Source of the DNA: Sporosarcina gallistercoris
GTDB taxonomy: Bacteria; Bacillota; Bacilli; Bacillales_A; Planococcaceae
Length of the DNA: 64,000 nt
Assembly: GCF_014836415.1 (NCBI RefSeq)
Contig: NZ_JACSQY010000008.1
Span: 1-64,000, forward strand
Direction: 5' to 3'
Of this stretch, positions 42,646-54,863 are shown piece by piece; the first letter of the stretch is position 1, and every line of letters starts with the position of its first letter. A model generated the notes under the pieces. The model was not told the origin of the DNA, did not search any database, and saw only the letters and a program-made list of their open reading frames with translations. The position numbers were made by a program, and so were the translations under genes.

Positions 42646-43466
42646 CCCCAAATCCCATCAATTATTGAGTTAATCCCGAATAATAGCAGTAGCACGCGTA
42701 ACACGACAACCAGCGTTTCAGAACTCATCCTCTTGTTCAACATCGATCCGAGAGTCCCTCCGATATAGGCACCTGGAATGACTGCGAGTGAATAGAGCCA
42801 AGGAACGTGACCGAGAACGATGTGCGATCCTGAGTTGATGAGCGCAGACAAAAACACCATGAGCATCGAGGTCCCCACTGCTACGTGCGGAGGGAATAGG
42901 AACAGTAACAGCATCGCAGGTACGATCATTGCCCCGCCGCCGATTCCAAATAAGCCCGACATTAAGCCGATAACGAATGTCAACAGAAGGGCAAACCAGA
43001 TCGGATACCCATACACATGGGTTTCACCTTGCGAATCTGTGAATGTGATTTCTTTTCCGTGATCTACAAACCAATTAATCGGTTTCAAATACTTTTTGAC
43101 GAGCAATAGACCCGCTAAAAAGATCAGTAACATGCCAAAGTATAAGTTAAAAGAGCCTAAATCGAGACTCTTGTTAAAAAACGCCCCTAAGATGGTGCCA
43201 GGGACACTTCCAGCAAAAAAGATGAATCCACTTTTATAGTCCACCGTTTTCGCTTTCATATGAAAAAGGGTCGATGAAAGCCCGTTGAATACCATCATGA
43301 TCACAGACATTCCGACGACCGTCTGAGGCGTCACATTCGGAATCCAGCCTAAGTCGATCCCGACTAATATCGTAACCGGAACAAAAATCGTACCTCCGCC
43401 GAGTCCGACAAGTGAACCGACCACTCCTGAAAGCATCCCAATGACTATCAGCAAAACATATTCCAT
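42642..43466 (-). CDS. yunE: TauE/SafE family sulfite exporter-like permease
   Basis: This 274-residue membrane protein has about eight helices in two repeats, each with the TauE/SafE pattern (SLVGLGGGTIFVPV near residue 18 and GLFGIGGGAMIVP near 167). These permeases move sulfite, sulfoacetate or similar anions; the substrate here is unknown. GAGGGGGAA precedes the ATG. Linked to yunD by ATGA and two bases after yunF. Confidence 0.87.
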   Translation of the reverse strand: MEYVLLIVIGMLSGVVGSLVGLGGGTIFVPVTILVGIDLGWIPNVTPQTVVGMSVIMMVFNGLSSTLFHMKAKTVDYKSGFIFFAGSVPGTILGAFFNKSLDLGSFNLYFGMLLIFLAGLLLVKKYLKPINWFVDHGKEITFTDSQGETHVYGYPIWFALLLTFVIGLMSGLFGIGGGAMIVPAMLLLFLFPPHVAVGTSMLMVFLSALINSGSHIVLGHVPWLYSLAVIPGAYIGGTLGSMLNKRMSSETLVVVLRVLLLLFGINSIIDGIWG

Positions 43467-43468
43467 CG

Positions 43469-44329
43469 TTATTCCCCCTCAAAGATGTCGAGCTGTTTAG
43501 GAGCCAGGTCATCGAAAGAGAGATGGAGCAATTTCTGAAAACGTTTGGCATTCTCTGCAGCATGCCCGCCTGAATTATTATTAAAAATAACCGCCACATA
43601 ATCGCATTGTTTTTCCACCTGTTCGACGGCTGCTTGTATCCCTTTTAACTCACTGTCCGTATAATCATACAAATAACGCACTTTCCGCCATGCTTCCCTG
43701 CTTCCACCTGGATTATGCCAGCCTCCTACATTACGCCCATGAAGACGGATGACCGCTTTATCACTGCGAGTGACACTAGGAACGAAAGGAACACTTCCCG
43801 AACCTGCTTGTGGCTCATCTGCAATGACATGAATCAGATTGTTGACTTTTAAGAATTCCAATGTTCGTTCACGGAATTGTTCGTCGTACCAAGACTGATG
43901 ACGGAACTCTATCCCGATATCGAATCCTTCTAATTGCTTACTTATGTATCGTATTTCATCCACGTTCTCTTTGACACAATCGAACCAAGGCGGGAACTGT
44001 ACTAGGACGAGCGATAGCTTTCCCGCTTCTTGAAGAGGTTCCATTGAAAGCCGAAAAAGCTCGAACATTTCCTCTTTCGATTCATATGGCAGTTCCCCGC
44101 GCAAATGTCCCGTCATCCCCTGGTATGCTTTGACGACGAACCCGAAATGATCAGGCGTTTCGCGAATCCATTTCCGGATATTCCTCTCCGGCTGGATAGC
44201 ATAGAATGTTGCATCAAGTTCTACTATCGGAAAATGTGAACTGTAGTCCATCAATTTCTCTTTTGCAGTGGATGAGGGCGCATACACGTCAGGGTGGTCC
44301 CCCCATCCAGTTAAGCCGATTTCAATCAT
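43469..44329 (-). CDS. yunF: DUF72 domain protein (YunF)
   Basis: This 286-residue cytoplasmic protein of DUF72 has a TIM-barrel-like fold with IGLTGW at the start and VELDATFYAIQ, FVVKAYQGMTH-like and EFRHQSWY motifs. Function is unknown. The frame is open to 44443, but the ATG at 44329 follows TTGGAGGG and begins at the domain. The stop lies two bases before the yunE start, so yunF-yunE-yunD form one coupled operon. Confidence 0.87.
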   Translation of the reverse strand: MIEIGLTGWGDHPDVYAPSSTAKEKLMDYSSHFPIVELDATFYAIQPERNIRKWIRETPDHFGFVVKAYQGMTGHLRGELPYESKEEMFELFRLSMEPLQEAGKLSLVLVQFPPWFDCVKENVDEIRYISKQLEGFDIGIEFRHQSWYDEQFRERTLEFLKVNNLIHVIADEPQAGSGSVPFVPSVTRSDKAVIRLHGRNVGGWHNPGGSREAWRKVRYLYDYTDSELKGIQAAVEQVEKQCDYVAVIFNNNSGGHAAENAKRFQKLLHLSFDDLAPKQLDIFEGE

Positions 44330-44453
44330 ATACAGCCCTCCAATCGTGTACCAATCAGTTACCCTCATCATATCATACCTAATCCGTTTTTCTGGACTTC
44401 GAAACTGTCTGTGGATGAAAAAATGACCTTTGCATGTTAGCAAAGGTCAGCTG

Positions 44454-45161
44454 TTAGGATTCTTCTTTTACATAGACGGTCCATCCATGTTGCTTTCTCA
44501 GACGATTAGCTGAGACTTGTGCATCTTCTTTGGATTGAAATGTCCCTGTTACTAATCGGAATTTCTTACCTGAGTTCAAATCTGATGCTGGGCTGGACTT
44601 CTGTCGTAGCTGGTAATAGTCGATTATCGCGTCCGCTATTGCTTCGCCTTGAGCCTTCAACCGCTGAGGATTTTTAAGTGATTGGATATCAGTCCGGGAA
44701 TCCATGAAGCCCCCTTCAATGAGGACGGCAGGCATTTTGGTTTCACGGAGTACATGCAAGTTTTTCTTTCTAACACCTCGATCCCGCAGCCCCATTGCAC
44801 GTACAAGCCCCGGTTGAATGAGAAATGCAAGATCGTTCCCCTTCGAGTTCGAAACTATCCCCTCGTAGATGTACGTCTCCACACCGCCCCAGTCACCCCA
44901 AACTCCTGTATTGGCGTTGTGATGAAAGGATACATAGACATCTGCTTTCCAAGCGTTCGCTTGTTCCGTGCGTGTTTTCAGCGGAATGTCCGTCCTCCCT
45001 GTTGGATCATCCACTCGCAGCACTTCAACTTTTTCATACATTTCCAGTTTCGACTGAGCCGCTAGAAGTACGGCGTTGTTAAAGGTCCACTCTTTCTCAC
45101 CGTCAGGAGTTTGTTTCCCTGCTGTTGGTAAACCGTGTCCCGCATCGAGTACAATTTTCAC
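44454..45161 (-). CDS. N-acetylmuramoyl-L-alanine amidase with SPOR domain
   Basis: This zinc amidase (Amidase_3) of about 235 residues cleaves the amide bond between muramic acid and the stem peptide. Zinc and catalytic motifs are DAGHG (H9), SFHHNAN and IEGGF. A C-terminal SPOR domain (about 170-232) binds denuded glycan. There is no signal peptide. This layout matches CwlC-like mother-cell lysis amidases of sporulating bacilli. GTG at 45161 (MKIVLDAGHG) is preferred to an upstream in-frame TTG that overlaps its ribosome site. Confidence 0.82.
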   Translation of the reverse strand: MKIVLDAGHGLPTAGKQTPDGEKEWTFNNAVLLAAQSKLEMYEKVEVLRVDDPTGRTDIPLKTRTEQANAWKADVYVSFHHNANTGVWGDWGGVETYIYEGIVSNSKGNDLAFLIQPGLVRAMGLRDRGVRKKNLHVLRETKMPAVLIEGGFMDSRTDIQSLKNPQRLKAQGEAIADAIIDYYQLRQKSSPASDLNSGKKFRLVTGTFQSKEDAQVSANRLRKQHGWTVYVKEES

Positions 45162-45241
45162 TATTTCCCATGCTCCTTTCAAATGCTGGTACTGATCACC
45201 TTCTATATAGGCTTCTGATAACTTAAGAGATAGAGTAAACG

Positions 45242-45283
45242 AAAAAAAGCCCCGGGCACTTGAGTGAACAAGTGCACGGGACT
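45242..45283 (-). terminator. Terminator of the suf operon
   Basis: AGTCCCGTGCACTTG pairs with CAAGTGCCCGGGGCT (two G-U), 6-base loop, then seven T on the minus strand. Confidence 0.9.
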
Positions 45284-45299
45284 GAGTATTGTGTATTGA

Positions 45300-46697
45300 T
45301 TAACCGATAGAACCTTCCATTTCGAACTTGATCAGTCGATTCATCTCAACTGCATATTCCATTGGAAGTTCTTTTGTGAATGGCTCGATGAAGCCCATGA
45401 CGATCATTTCAGTCGCTTCCTGTTCTGAAATACCACGGCTCATCAAGTAGAAGAGCTGCTCTTCAGAGACTTTGGAAACTTTTGCTTCGTGTTCAAGCGA
45501 AATGTTATCATTCAGGATTTCGTTATATGGAATCGTATCGGATGTCGATTTGTCATCCATGATGAGCGTATCACATTCAATGTTAGAACGAGCACCATCC
45601 GCTTTACGTCCGAAGTGGACGATTCCGCGGTATGTCACTTTTCCGCCGTGCTGTGAAATGGACTTCGAAACGATAGTTGAAGACGTATTCGGAGCCAAGT
45701 GCATCATTTTCGCACCCGCATCTTGGTGTTGCCCTTTACCTGCGATGGCAATCGACAATGTCATACCGCGAGCGCCTTCACCTTTAAGGATGACTGCAGG
45801 ATATTTCATCGTCAGCTTCGAACCGATGTTACCATCAATCCATTCCATCGTTGCATTTGCATCACAGACAGCACGCTTCGTCACTAGGTTGTATACGTTG
45901 TTCGCCCAGTTTTGAATCGTTGTGTAACGGCAGTAAGCATCTTTTTTGATGATGATTTCTACAACCGCACTGTGAAGGGAGTTCGTTGTATAAACAGGAG
46001 CTGTACAGCCTTCTACGTAGTGAACGCTTGCACCTTCGTCCACGATGATGAGTGTACGCTCGAATTGTCCCATGTTTTCCGAGTTGATGCGGAAATACGC
46101 TTGTAGCGGTGTTTCCACTTTAACGCCCGGCGGTACATAGATGAACGATCCACCTGACCAAACCGCTGAATTCAGTGCAGCGAATTTATTGTCAGAGTTC
46201 GGAATCACTGTGCCGAAATGTTTTTTGAACAGTTCTTCGTTTTCACGAAGTGCTGAATCAGTATCTTTAAAGACAATCCCTAGGTCTGTCAGTTCTTGTT
46301 TCATGTTGTGGTAAACCACTTCGGATTCATACTGTGCAGAAACTCCTGCAAGGTATTTTTGTTCTGCTTCAGGAATCCCCAGTTTGTCAAACGTACGCTT
46401 GATTTCTTCTGGTACTTCATCCCATGATGTTTCTGTTGCTTCCGATGGTTTTACGTAGTACGTAATTTCATCGAAGTTCAATGAATTCAAGTCTCCGCCC
46501 CATTGAGGCATCGGTTTGCTGTAGAACAATTCCAATGACTTCAGACGGTAGTCCAACATCCATTGAGGCTCTTCTTTCATACGTGAGATTTCTTCAACAA
46601 TCTCTTTCGTCAAGCCACGTGCAGATCGGAATACGGATACATCTTTGTCGTGGAAACCGTATTTGTAATCGCCGATTTCAGGCATCTTTTTAGCCAT
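45300..46697 (-). CDS. sufB: Fe-S cluster assembly scaffold SufB
   Basis: This 465-residue beta-helix scaffold protein of the SUF system forms SufBC2D, on which clusters are built. It shows the YVEGCTAP segment, the histidine-rich [12 protein letters not shown] and the C-terminal [16 protein letters not shown] motif shared with SufD. AGGAGG precedes the ATG. Last gene of sufC-sufD-sufS-sufU-sufB, directly before the terminator. Confidence 0.96.
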   Translation of the reverse strand: MAKKMPEIGDYKYGFHDKDVSVFRSARGLTKEIVEEISRMKEEPQWMLDYRLKSLELFYSKPMPQWGGDLNSLNFDEITYYVKPSEATETSWDEVPEEIKRTFDKLGIPEAEQKYLAGVSAQYESEVVYHNMKQELTDLGIVFKDTDSALRENEELFKKHFGTVIPNSDNKFAALNSAVWSGGSFIYVPPGVKVETPLQAYFRINSENMGQFERTLIIVDEGASVHYVEGCTAPVYTTNSLHSAVVEIIIKKDAYCRYTTIQNWANNVYNLVTKRAVCDANATMEWIDGNIGSKLTMKYPAVILKGEGARGMTLSIAIAGKGQHQDAGAKMMHLAPNTSSTIVSKSISQHGGKVTYRGIVHFGRKADGARSNIECDTLIMDDKSTSDTIPYNEILNDNISLEHEAKVSKVSEEQLFYLMSRGISEQEATEMIVMGFIEPFTKELPMEYAVEMNRLIKFEMEGSIG

Positions 46698-46719
46698 TTG
46701 CTATTCCTCCTTCATCCGA

Positions 46720-47156
46720 TTATTCGGAATCGCTTGTAATCCCTTTTTCCATGGCTTTCCATGGAAGAGTTGCACATTTGATGCGCGCAGGGAATTTTGC
46801 GACGCCAGTCAACGCTTCAATATCTCCCAAATCCATAGAATCATCGAGCTCTTTACCTAACATCATATCTGAAAAGGCATGAGCTGCATTGACGGCATCC
46901 TCGGTGTTCTTGCCTTTGATTAACTGCGTCATCATGGAAGCGGATGCCATGGAAATCGAACATCCTTCTCCTTCAAACTTCGCATCTTTGACGATATCGT
47001 TCTCAACTTGCAGCGTTAAATGGATAACATCTCCGCACGTAGGATTATTCATGTCGATCGTGACATTGCTGCTTTCAAGCACCCCTTTGTTACGGGGAGT
47101 TTTATAGTGATCCATAATGACTGAGCGATACAGCTGATCCAGTTTTTCGTTTCCCA

Positions 47157-47157
<1 letters not shown>
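46720..47157 (-). CDS. sufU: SufU zinc-dependent sulfur transfer protein
   Basis: This 145-residue IscU-like protein takes persulfide sulfur from SufS through a zinc site in Gram-positive SUF systems. Ligands are in NPTCGD, GEGCSIS and IKCATLPWK; the last motif, with extra residues compared with IscU, is the SufU type. The ATG overlaps the sufS stop by one base (TAATG). Confidence 0.95.
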
Positions 47158-49684
<2,527 letters not shown>

Positions 49685-49702
49685 GTTCAATCGTCCTCCC
49701 TC

Positions 49703-50482
49703 TTACGCTTCTTGTTCAACCGTCTCGTCTTCGATTCCTAACTCTTCTTTAATCCAGTCGTAGCCCTGTTCTTCCAGTTTGCGAGCAAGCTCTTCCCCAC
49801 CGGATTTCACAACACGACCTTGCATCATTACGTGAACGTGGTCAGGTGTGATGTAGTTCAATAGACGCTGATAGTGAGTAATGATTAGGCAACCGAAGTC
49901 TTCTCCGCGCATTTCGTTGATACCTGTAGAAACGATACGTAAAGCATCGATGTCAAGACCGGAGTCGATTTCGTCCAGAATTGCGAATTTAGGCTTCAAC
50001 ATCATAAGTTGAAGAATTTCATTACGTTTTTTCTCTCCACCTGAGAATCCTTCGTTCAAGTAGCGAGTCGCCATGTCTTCGTCCATTTCAAGGAGTTCCA
50101 TTTTGCTATCGAGTTCACGGATGAACTTCATTAGCGAAATTTCATCCCCTTCTTCGCGGCGTGCGTTAACACCTGAACGAAGGAAGTCTGCGTTTGTTAC
50201 GCCTGTAATTTCACTTGGATATTGCATTCCTAAGAACAGACCCGCTTTTGCACGTTCATCGACTTCCATTTCAAGAACTTCTTCTCCATCAAGAAGTACA
50301 GATCCTGATGTTACTTCGTATTTTGGATGACCCATGATTGCAGACGCGAGCGTGGATTTACCTGTTCCGTTCGGTCCCATGATTGCATGGATTTCATTTG
50401 TGTTGATCGTTAAATTGACACCTTTAAGTATTTCTTTGTCTTCGATTGAAACATGAAGATCTTTGATTTCCAAAGTAGCCAT
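49703..50482 (-). CDS. sufC: Fe-S cluster assembly ATPase SufC
   Basis: This 259-residue ABC-type ATPase has Walker [10 protein letters not shown], signature FSGGEKKR and Walker [13 protein letters not shown]. It drives conformational change of SufB-SufD and is cytoplasmic. The ATG at 50482 with GGAGG nine bases upstream is preferred to the in-frame upstream extension to 50521. First gene of the operon. Confidence 0.96.
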   Translation of the reverse strand: MATLEIKDLHVSIEDKEILKGVNLTINTNEIHAIMGPNGTGKSTLASAIMGHPKYEVTSGSVLLDGEEVLEMEVDERAKAGLFLGMQYPSEITGVTNADFLRSGVNARREEGDEISLMKFIRELDSKMELLEMDEDMATRYLNEGFSGGEKKRNEILQLMMLKPKFAILDEIDSGLDIDALRIVSTGINEMRGEDFGCLIITHYQRLLNYITPDHVHVMMQGRVVKSGGEELARKLEEQGYDWIKEELGIEDETVEQEA

Positions 50483-50542
50483 TCCAATACCTCCAGTATG
50501 CTTAAGATGAATTCCTATCATCTTCTATTTATCATCATTCTA

Positions 50543-50571
50543 ATCTTATCCTATATACGTAGTACATGCAA
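50543..50571 (-). promoter_or_regulatory. Candidate promoter of the suf operon
   Basis: Minus strand TTGCAT (50566-50571), 17-base spacer, TAAGAT (50543-50548). Modest match; the adjoining palindrome touches the -35. Confidence 0.45.
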
Positions 50572-50587
50572 ATCATTAAGAATGATT
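50571..50587. promoter_or_regulatory. Candidate operator at the suf promoter
   Basis: AATCATTAAGAATGATT is a 7-3-7 perfect palindrome that begins at the last base of the -35. AT-rich palindromes of this kind are typical of Fur-family and other metal or redox regulators, but the half-sites do not match the Fur, Zur or PerR consensus exactly. Confidence 0.45.
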
Positions 50588-50653
50588 ATAAATCACAAAA
50601 GAAATCTCCTATTTCATCGAATTCCATACCTTATTTCCATTTTCAATTGCTGT

Positions 50654-50689
50654 TTTGTGAATGAGAATTTATCACGAACTGTTCACAAA
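50654..50689. repeat. Widely spaced inverted repeat upstream of suf
   Basis: TTTGTGAA and TTCACAAA arms, 8 bp each and perfect, separated by 20 bp, in the 330-bp gap between the suf operon and the symporter gene. The rest of that gap holds the suf promoter region and a terminator. Confidence 0.4.
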
Positions 50690-50752
50690 CTATTTTTATG
50701 GTTAACCTTCATTAACAAAGGTATTCTCAACTAGTTCTTTATCCCTTGTATA

Positions 50753-50797
50753 GAAAAAAGCGCGCCATCCTCTTATAGATCAGAAGATAGACGCGCT
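50753..50797 (-). terminator. Terminator of the symporter gene
   Basis: AGCGCG pairs with CGCGCT, with an imperfect inner stem, then TTTTTTC on the minus strand. Confidence 0.7.
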
Positions 50798-50813
50798 GCT
50801 TATTGTAGGTCAA

Positions 50814-52013
50814 TCATTTCGATAGTTTGGCAGATGTGCCGTCTTTTGAAAAGCTGTCGACGACAATTGCAAGAGCTCCATCACCTGTAACGTTCGTTGC
50901 AGTTCCGAAGCTATCTTGTGCCATGTATAGCGCAATCATGAGTGCTACCATGGATTCGTCGAAACCTAACATGGAAGACAGAAGTCCTGTCGCCGCGACT
51001 ACTGCTCCGCCAGGTACCCCTGGTGCAGCGATCATTGTGATCCCCAACATGAAGATGAAGCCTAGATAGGCCACAAAGTTGATCGGCATATCGTTCATGA
51101 GCATCACCCCGATTGAGCAAGAAACAAGTGTTATCGTACTTCCTGACAAATGGATTGTTGCAAACAACGGAACCGTAAAGTCTGTCACACGTGCAGACGC
51201 CCCAGTTTGTTTCGCCTGACGCAATGTGACTGGAATCGTTGCTGCCGAGGATTGTGTACCAATTGCTGTGAAATAAGCAGGTGCCATGATTTTCATCAGA
51301 CGGAATGGATTCCGTTGGGATACCGCTCCAGCAACCGTATATTGCAGTGTAAGCATGATCAGATGCAGAATGATGATCATAACAAACACGAAAATGAATA
51401 TTGAAAGTACTTTCGCAACTTCGCCAGTATACGTCATATTCAAGAAAATCCCGAAAATATGTATCGGTAAAAGCGGAATAATAATGACTGAGATTACCTT
51501 TTCAATAATTACATTCAATTCTTCAAACATATGAAGCATCGTTTTGCTGCCGATTGCAGCCATTCCGATTCCTAATACGAACGCGAGAAGCAATGCCGTC
51601 ATAACCCCCATAAGAGGTGTCATCTCCAATTCGAAGAATGAACTTGCTGCCTCCTTCGCTGTATCAATCGATTTACTCCCCAACCCGCTTATGTATCCTG
51701 GCAGTAAGTTGGTAGCTGCAAAATAAGCAAGAATTCCTGCGATGATTGTTGAAGCATACGCAAATAGCGTTGCAAGACCAAGCAGCTTTCCAGAACCTTT
51801 ACCAAGTTTGGCAATTCCCGGTGCGATGAATGCTAAAATAATGAGGGGAACCACAAAGTTGAGGAATCCTCCAAAGATCATGTTGAATGTGGCAAAAAAG
51901 CGTGTGAAGCCTCTTGCGAATCCTTCACCAATCAAGGGCGTCACATAGCCAAGGCCAACTGCGAGACCGATTGCAATGACGATTCTCCAAATAAGTCCTA
52001 TTTTAAATTTCAC
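50814..52013 (-). CDS. Dicarboxylate/amino acid:cation symporter (DAACS family)
   Basis: This 399-residue sodium- or proton-coupled symporter of the GltP/GltT/DctA family has about eight helices plus two re-entrant loops. GTQSSAATIPVT corresponds to the serine-rich hairpin 1 motif, FATIHLSGST to the helix 7 region and QDSFGTATNVTGDGA to the substrate-binding helix 8. Substrate may be glutamate, aspartate, serine or a C4-dicarboxylate. GTG start with AAAGGAG eight bases upstream. Monocistronic. Confidence 0.88.
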   Translation of the reverse strand: MKFKIGLIWRIVIAIGLAVGLGYVTPLIGEGFARGFTRFFATFNMIFGGFLNFVVPLIILAFIAPGIAKLGKGSGKLLGLATLFAYASTIIAGILAYFAATNLLPGYISGLGSKSIDTAKEAASSFFELEMTPLMGVMTALLLAFVLGIGMAAIGSKTMLHMFEELNVIIEKVISVIIIPLLPIHIFGIFLNMTYTGEVAKVLSIFIFVFVMIIILHLIMLTLQYTVAGAVSQRNPFRLMKIMAPAYFTAIGTQSSAATIPVTLRQAKQTGASARVTDFTVPLFATIHLSGSTITLVSCSIGVMLMNDMPINFVAYLGFIFMLGITMIAAPGVPGGAVVAATGLLSSMLGFDESMVALMIALYMAQDSFGTATNVTGDGALAIVVDSFSKDGTSAKLSK

Positions 52014-52104
52014 GTTTCAAACTCCTTTCGTACGTTGAATTAGTAAAACTCTCTCTATCATACATGAAAACGCTTTAAATTTCAGTCCTATTTATTATCC
52101 AAAA

Positions 52105-52139
52105 AACCCCTCATCTTTTGGAGTCAAAGATGAGGGGTT
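52105..52139 (-). terminator. Terminator of the met operon
   Basis: AACCCCTCATCTTT pairs with AAAGATGAGGGGTT, 6-base loop, then TTTT on the minus strand. Confidence 0.92.
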
Positions 52140-52149
52140 GCTTCTATTA

Positions 52150-52992
52150 TTATTTAGTAACTGGTACGACGGAACCTTTCCATTCATCGAGTATGAAATC
52201 TTGGATCTCTTTAGAAGTCAGAACGTCGACAAGTGCCTTAATACCAGGTTTGTCTTCGTCACCAGTATTCACAGCGATGACGTTGACGTATGGAGAATCA
52301 GATTCTTCCAGTGCAATGGAATCTTCCATCGGGTTGATACCTGCATCAATTGCGTAGTTGGAGTTGATAAGAACCGCATCTCCTTCTTCACTTTCAAACA
52401 TTTGAGGAAGAAGTGCTGCTTCGTAGTTCGCATCGAACTGAAGGTTTTTAGGGTTCTCTTCGATATCTTTCACTTCCGCTTTCGTTTTGTCCACACCGTC
52501 TTTCAGCTTGATGAGACCTTGCGCTTCAAGAATTCCTAGAACCCGTCCGTGATCGGAAACAGAGTTACTGATGAGAATGGTAGCACCTTCAGGTAGTTCA
52601 TCCAATGATTTGTACTTTTTTGAATAGACTCCGATGGGTTCAATATGAATGCTTCCTGCATTTGTGAAGTCGTATCCATGATCAGCAATTTGGACATCCA
52701 TGTATGGAATAGTTTGAAAGTAGTTAGCATCCAGGTCGCCAGAATCAAGATCTTGGTTCGGCAATACGTAATCCTGATACGTTTCAATCTCCAAGTCATA
52801 GCCTTTTTCTTTCAGCAATGGCTTCGCTTTTTCTAGGATTTCTGCGTGTGGAACGTTGGAAGCACCGACTTTAATAACTTTTTGTTCTTCATCAGAACTG
52901 CCTGCACTTCCATTTTTGTCGTCTTTCGATCCGCATGCTGCAAGTGCTAATACAAGTACGGCTAGTAAAATTCCTGTTAAAAACTTTCTCAT
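52150..52992 (-). CDS. metQ: Methionine-binding lipoprotein MetQ
   Basis: This 280-residue extracellular lipoprotein of the NlpA/MetQ family has a lipobox LAAC (Cys near 20), then a two-lobe binding domain starting VIKVGASNVPHAEILE, the family hallmark. It delivers methionine to MetNP. The ATG at 52992 follows GAGGGAAG; the upstream extension is discarded because the signal peptide starts at this ATG. It lies 112 bases after metP in the same operon. Confidence 0.93.
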   Translation of the reverse strand: MRKFLTGILLAVLVLALAACGSKDDKNGSAGSSDEEQKVIKVGASNVPHAEILEKAKPLLKEKGYDLEIETYQDYVLPNQDLDSGDLDANYFQTIPYMDVQIADHGYDFTNAGSIHIEPIGVYSKKYKSLDELPEGATILISNSVSDHGRVLGILEAQGLIKLKDGVDKTKAEVKDIEENPKNLQFDANYEAALLPQMFESEEGDAVLINSNYAIDAGINPMEDSIALEESDSPYVNVIAVNTGDEDKPGIKALVDVLTSKEIQDFILDEWKGSVVPVTK

Positions 52993-53104
52993 CCAATCCA
53001 CTTCCCTCTTCTTTTTTGATCTGATAATCAACGGAGTCGTCAAGCATCAGTCTGTTTTCATCAAAACCAAATATAGTAGACAGGCATGCCTGTTTTTCCC
53101 TGGG

Positions 53105-53773
53105 TTACCGTTTGTCGAGCTTTTTAACAGCGAAGTCTCCTGCAAATTGCAGGATGAAGACGACGATGAGGATAAAAATGGTTGCAACGAGTGTGACGTC
53201 TTCTCTGCTTCGTTGAAATCCATCTAGGAAGGCAAGTGTACCTAATCCTCCGGCGCCGATAATCCCTGCCATCGCCGTATAGCCAACTAGTGCGATTGCG
53301 GTCACTGTAATCCCGGAGATTAAAGCAGGCATCGACTCAGGTAATAATACTTTGAAGATGATTGTTGACGTTTTCGCACCCATCGAGCGAGCCGCTTCCA
53401 GAACACCTTTGTCAATTTCCTGCAGTGCGATCAGCACCATTCTTGCATAAAACGGAGCAGCCCCAATAATCAGTGCCGGCAAGGCAGCTTCCGGCCCCCT
53501 GATTGTTCCGATCAAAAACTTAGTAAACGGAATAAGGAGGATGATCAATATAATGAAAGGAATCGATCTGAAAATGTTAACAATCGATCCTGTAAGCAAA
53601 TTGACAAGCTTATTCGCCCATATATGACCTGGCCCGGTTAGGAAAAGAAGAATTCCAAGTGCTAACCCGATGATGAAAGTGAAAACGGTAGAGACCGCGG
53701 TCATATAAAGTGTTTCTACTGTTGCGTCCCACATTTTTGCCCAGTCCACGTTCGGGAAATACGTTTCTATCAT
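53105..53773 (-). CDS. metP: Methionine ABC transporter permease
   Basis: This 222-residue permease has five helices and the EAA loop (EAARSMGAKTSTIIFKVLLPE split near residue 140). It has the family length of MetI/MetP. The ATG overlaps the metN stop (ATGA), so the two are translationally coupled. Confidence 0.93.
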   Translation of the reverse strand: MIETYFPNVDWAKMWDATVETLYMTAVSTVFTFIIGLALGILLFLTGPGHIWANKLVNLLTGSIVNIFRSIPFIILIILLIPFTKFLIGTIRGPEAALPALIIGAAPFYARMVLIALQEIDKGVLEAARSMGAKTSTIIFKVLLPESMPALISGITVTAIALVGYTAMAGIIGAGGLGTLAFLDGFQRSREDVTLVATIFILIVVFILQFAGDFAVKKLDKR

Positions 53774-54792
53774 TTCTCAAACACCTCCGTCTGGACACCT
53801 TGTTCATGCAAATATTGAATGGCATTTGCGGTTGACTCTGTCTCACCTGTTATTTGTAAAATCATCGTCCCGTATGCGCCGCCACGCGTTTGTGAGATAT
53901 TACCTTGAAGAATACTGACGTCCACCGGAAACTCTCTTATGAGCTTAGCGAGTACAGGCTGCTCTGTACGTTCACCAACAAACGCTAGCTTGACGAGTAT
54001 GCCATCCGGATAATCCTGACGCATGAGCGACATCACTTTCTTCGCATCTTCAGGTTCGGTCACTTGTGATACGAAACGTTTTGTAATCGGTTCTTTCGGT
54101 GACTGGAACAGTTGCAGTACGTCTCCTGTTTCTACAACGCGTCCTGCTTCCATCACTGCAACCTCATGACAGATTTTCCGGATAACGTGCATTTCGTGCG
54201 TGATCAGGACAATTGTCAGTCCAAGACGTTCGTTAATACTTGTCAGCAAGTCAAGAATCGCATCTGTCGTTTCTGGATCGAGTGCTGACGTCGCTTCGTC
54301 ACATAAGAGCACTTCAGGATCGTTTGCAAGTGCTCGGGCAATTCCGACACGCTGTTTCTGTCCACCTGATAATTGGGATGGGTACGCATTTTCACGACCT
54401 GCTAACCCCACAAGTTCTATCAATTCCGATGCTTTCCGCTCCCGCTCCGCTTTTTTAACTCCGGCTATTTCTAATGGGAACGTGATGTTCTCTTTTACCG
54501 TACGAGACCAAAGCAAGTTGAAATGTTGGAAGATCATACTGATTTTTTGGCGGGCATGGCGCAGTTCTTTCCCCCCGATGGATGAAATCTTACGTCCGTT
54601 CACTTCGACGGTTCCTTCAGTTGGTTGTTCCAATCCGTTCAGCAACCGGATCAGTGTACTTTTCCCGGCACCACTATACCCGATAATGCCATATATCTTT
54701 CCTTCTTCAATTGTCAGGTTTACTCCGTCAACTGCAGTAATCGCAGTGCTTGAGGTCCCAAATCGTTTGTTGACATTTGCTAATTGAATCAT
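53770..54792 (-). CDS. metN: Methionine ABC transporter ATP-binding protein MetN
   Basis: This 340-residue ABC ATPase has Walker A GYSGAGKST, signature LSGGQKQR and Walker B LLCDEATSALDP, plus a C-terminal NIL/ACT-like domain (about 265-338) that senses intracellular methionine in this family. GAGGTGGG precedes the ATG. First gene of metNPQ, but its SAM riboswitch lies unusually far upstream. Confidence 0.95.
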   Translation of the reverse strand: MIQLANVNKRFGTSSTAITAVDGVNLTIEEGKIYGIIGYSGAGKSTLIRLLNGLEQPTEGTVEVNGRKISSIGGKELRHARQKISMIFQHFNLLWSRTVKENITFPLEIAGVKKAERERKASELIELVGLAGRENAYPSQLSGGQKQRVGIARALANDPEVLLCDEATSALDPETTDAILDLLTSINERLGLTIVLITHEMHVIRKICHEVAVMEAGRVVETGDVLQLFQSPKEPITKRFVSQVTEPEDAKKVMSLMRQDYPDGILVKLAFVGERTEQPVLAKLIREFPVDVSILQGNISQTRGGAYGTMILQITGETESTANAIQYLHEQGVQTEVFEK

Positions 54793-54863
54793 TCGACACC
54801 CACCTCACTGCTTTTCATTCTGTTCAATACTAATCGCTATATAAGTGAACAATCCTTCCACTT

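Noticed and set aside
54200..54787. A 195-residue open frame on the plus strand
   Set aside because: It is antisense to metN, whose Walker motifs prove the minus-strand frame.
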